DNA from: Burkholderiales bacterium
Lineage (GTDB): Bacteria; Pseudomonadota; Gammaproteobacteria; Burkholderiales; Casimicrobiaceae
NCBI GenBank assembly: GCA_025352105.1
Contig: JANXUB010000063.1
Location: 1 to 43,699, forward strand
Reading direction: 5' to 3'
DNA: 43,699 nucleotides
Shown here: positions 42,090 through 43,699 of the stretch, in pieces
How the letters are laid out: each line of letters starts with the position of its first letter
Numbering within the stretch: position 1 is the first letter of the stretch
Notes under the pieces: generated by a model
Seen by the model: the letters and a program-made list of their open reading frames with translations, nothing else
Told to the model about the DNA's origin: nothing
Database searches by the model: none
Program-made: the position numbers and the translations under genes

Positions 42090-43373
42090 ATGACAGAGCC
42101 GAAATTTTCTGATCTTTTGCGGCAGCATGCGTTTCTGCGCTTCTGGTTTACTCGACTGGCGGGCACGGCGGCCAACCAGATGCTGATGGTGGCGGTCGGA
42201 TGGCAGATGTATGAACTGACCGGCAGCGCTTGGGATCTGGGGCTTGTGGGCCTGTACCAGTTTGCGCCGGTGTTGCTGTTTACGTTGGTGGCGGGATATG
42301 TGGCGGATCGCTTCAATCGCGCCAAGATTGTGGCGGTAGCGATGGCCTGGCAATGGCTGGTGGCAGTGATTCTGGCGCTGGCCAGCTATGACGTCTCAAA
42401 CGCTGGGAGCAGCTCGCATTCAGCGTGGTTGTCGCGTGAGCTTTTGCTCGGTCTGTCGGTGGTGCTGGGGCTGGCTCGCGCCTTCCAGATGCCCGCACAG
42501 CAAGCGTTGATTGCGCTCCTCGTGCCTGCGCCGCTGCTCCCGCGCGCCATGGCGTTCAGCGCATCCGGCATGCAGGCGGCGGTGATTGCCGGACCGGCGC
42601 TCGGCGGATTGTTATTCGTTGCCGGAGCCAGCGTGGTTTACCTGACGTGCGCGCTGCTTTTCACGGTGGGCATAACGCTTGCGCTGCGGCTCAAATATGG
42701 TCATGTCCGTGTGCCATACGAGCGGCCAACGATTGGATCACTTTTGGCGGGAGTGTCGTTTATCAGTCAACGCAAAGTGCTGCTGGGCGCGGTGTCGCTT
42801 GACTTATTTGCAGTCCTCCTGGGCGGTGCAACCGCACTCTTACCCATGTTTGCGAAAGACATTCTGCACGTTGGCGCTTGGGGTCTCGGGCTTTTGCGCG
42901 GTGCGCCCGCCATCGGCGCGCTATTGAGTTCGATCTTACTGACGCGATGGCCGCTACGGACTCGCGTCGGGCCGATTTTGATGTCGTCGGTGGCGATTTT
43001 TGGAGTGGCAACCGTCGTATTTGGCGTCTCGGAAAACTTTGTGCTGTCGCTGATTGCGCTGGCGGTCACCGGCGCGGCCGACATGGTGAGCGTGGTGATC
43101 CGGCAGTCGCTCGTTCAGCTTGAAACGCCGAACGAAATGCGCGGTCGGGTGAGTGCGGTGAACTCGGTTTTTATCGGTGCCAGCAATCAGCTCGGCGAAT
43201 TTGAATCGGGCGCAACCGCAGCGTGGTTCGGCCCAGTGGGTTCGGTGGTCGTGGGTGGCGTCGGCACGGTCATCATCGCACTGTTGTGGCTGCGACTGTT
43301 TCCAACGCTGGCTCGGCGTGATGAACTGGCACCGCAAACGCCGAGCCCAGAAACAAAAAAGCCAGGCGATTAA
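42090..43373 (+). CDS. Major facilitator superfamily exporter (EntS-like)
   Basis: This 427-residue MFS_3-type protein has 12 predicted helices. The start MTEPKFSDLLRQHAFLRFW, the loop motif GYVADRFNRAKIV and the segment SVVIRQSLVQLETPNEMRGRVSAVNSVFIGASNQLGEFESG are typical of the EntS/antibiotic exporter group. The exported compound is unknown. I use the ATG at 42090; the TTG at 42063 lacks homology. Its stop codon overlaps the left arm of a terminator. Confidence 0.9.
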   Translation: MTEPKFSDLLRQHAFLRFWFTRLAGTAANQMLMVAVGWQMYELTGSAWDLGLVGLYQFAPVLLFTLVAGYVADRFNRAKIVAVAMAWQWLVAVILALASYDVSNAGSSSHSAWLSRELLLGLSVVLGLARAFQMPAQQALIALLVPAPLLPRAMAFSASGMQAAVIAGPALGGLLFVAGASVVYLTCALLFTVGITLALRLKYGHVRVPYERPTIGSLLAGVSFISQRKVLLGAVSLDLFAVLLGGATALLPMFAKDILHVGAWGLGLLRGAPAIGALLSSILLTRWPLRTRVGPILMSSVAIFGVATVVFGVSENFVLSLIALAVTGAADMVSVVIRQSLVQLETPNEMRGRVSAVNSVFIGASNQLGEFESGATAAWFGPVGSVVVGGVGTVIIALLWLRLFPTLARRDELAPQTPSPETKKPGD

Positions 43374-43387
43374 ACCCGGCTTTTTTT
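43355..43387. terminator. Bidirectional intrinsic terminator
   Basis: AAAAAGCCAGG and CCCGGCTTTTTTT form a hairpin around CGATTAAA, with A-runs and T-runs on both sides. It can terminate the plus-strand MFS transcript and the minus-strand RRM transcript, whose stop codons converge here (43373 and 43432). The TAA of the MFS gene lies in the loop. Confidence 0.8.
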
Positions 43388-43431
43388 GCAGTGTCGGATG
43401 ACGCGCGAGGCGTTATCCGATTCAGACTGAC

Positions 43432-43699
43432 TTAGTAGTTGCCGCGACCACCGCCGCCGCCATAACCACCACCACCGCCGCCACCGGCACCGCCGTAGCC
43501 GCCACCACCGCCGCCGCTGCCGCCTGTGCGCGGACCGCGGAAGCCACCACCACCACCGCCGCCGCCAGGGCCACGGGGAGGACGGTCACCGGCAGGAGCC
43601 GGACGTGCTTCATTGACGACCAGAGGACGGCCTTCAATTGATTTGCCGTTCATGGCGGCGATGGCTTTTTGAGCGCCATCATCGGTGCCCATGGTCACG
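43432..43699 (-). CDS. Glycine-rich RRM RNA-binding protein (C-terminal part, runs off the window)
   Basis: The visible 89 codons begin in the RNP1 segment of an RNA recognition motif (VTMGTDDGAQKAIAAMNGK), then SIEGRPLVVNEARP closes the domain. The tail is a low-complexity run of glycines with scattered Arg, Tyr and Phe (GGGYGG and GFRG units) ending GGGGRGNY. Such small RRM-Gly proteins (Rbp-like) are common in betaproteobacteria and cyanobacteria and are often cold or stress induced. The start lies outside the window to the right; the GTG at 43698 is an internal valine. Confidence 0.9.
   Translation of the reverse strand, partial: VTMGTDDGAQKAIAAMNGKSIEGRPLVVNEARPAPAGDRPPRGPGGGGGGGGFRGPRTGGSGGGGGGYGGAGGGGGGGYGGGGGRGNY

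Noticed and set aside
43432..43570. Gly-codon repeat tract as a CRISPR or minisatellite array
   Set aside because: The periodicity follows GGN codons of a glycine-rich protein tail in a continuous reading frame; there are no spacers.
1..43699. A complete new defence, toxin or phage system
   Set aside because: I checked for nuclease-helicase pairs, toxin-antitoxin pairs, integrases, retrons and CRISPR arrays and saw none; the genes are mainly housekeeping and transport.

Overview
The window looks like a chromosomal segment of a Gram-negative betaproteobacterium, probably of the order Burkholderiales. Evidence: a Bug/TctC-type periplasmic binding protein in an acid-catabolism operon, an intact Tol system, Mpl cell-wall recycling ligase, a system I cytochrome c maturation (ccm) operon, an aerobic kynurenine pathway pair and a TonB protein. 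Base composition is moderately GC rich. I see no rRNA, tRNA, CRISPR array, phage or complete insertion sequence. Most of the content is housekeeping; the unusual material sits between genes and at gene ends.

Layout. 1-5196: palindromic repeats, then a minus-strand operon for a tartrate-like hydroxy acid (DapA/NAL-type lyase, Bug binding protein, SDR, D-tartrate dehydratase) with a divergent LysR regulator. 5242-8404: mgtE and an orphan lipoprotein. 16483 down to 8432: a tight seven-gene minus operon (mpl, TPR-methyltransferase, 5'-nucleotidase, RNB ribonuclease, tonB, aroE, mtgA). 16591-20915: a DUF455 ferritin-like gene, then a fatty-acid desaturase cassette (desaturase, ferredoxin reductase, FabR/DesT-type repressor) followed by gene debris: a frameshifted DUF885 tail and a second fragment of DUF455. 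This looks like an inserted island. 20922-28130: DUF429, DUF962, tolA-R-Q, ybgC, ruvB, kynA and kynU. 28369-32911: ccmG, ccmE, ccmD, ccmC, ccmB, ccmA and an MFS transporter, without ccmF or ccmH. 33018-35747: a two-module M16 peptidase ending at a strong terminator. 42020 down to 35834: a YbhP-type phosphatase/nuclease, two ClsB-like phospholipase D genes, a response regulator and an Atm1-type ABC exporter. 42090-43373: an MFS exporter converging on the 3' end of a glycine-rich RRM protein that runs off the window.

What stands out. (1) Two copies of a small (about 120 bp) inverted-repeat element share terminal repeats built on TCAGCTTT; one copy supplies the stop codon of the DUF429 gene. (2) A separate 168-bp MITE-like element with perfect 18-bp terminal repeats lies between the two clsB-like genes and supplies the stop codon of one. 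(3) A GC-rich double-palindrome repeat occurs three times; one copy, exactly 120 bp long, sits in frame inside ybgC and adds 40 residues near its N terminus. (4) A ten-codon leader ORF followed at once by an intrinsic terminator precedes the MFS-ccm operon. (5) Candidate operators lie in three intergenic regions (LysR, kynU, desaturase). All functional statements are read from sequence and family knowledge; nothing was searched or computed beyond hand alignment.
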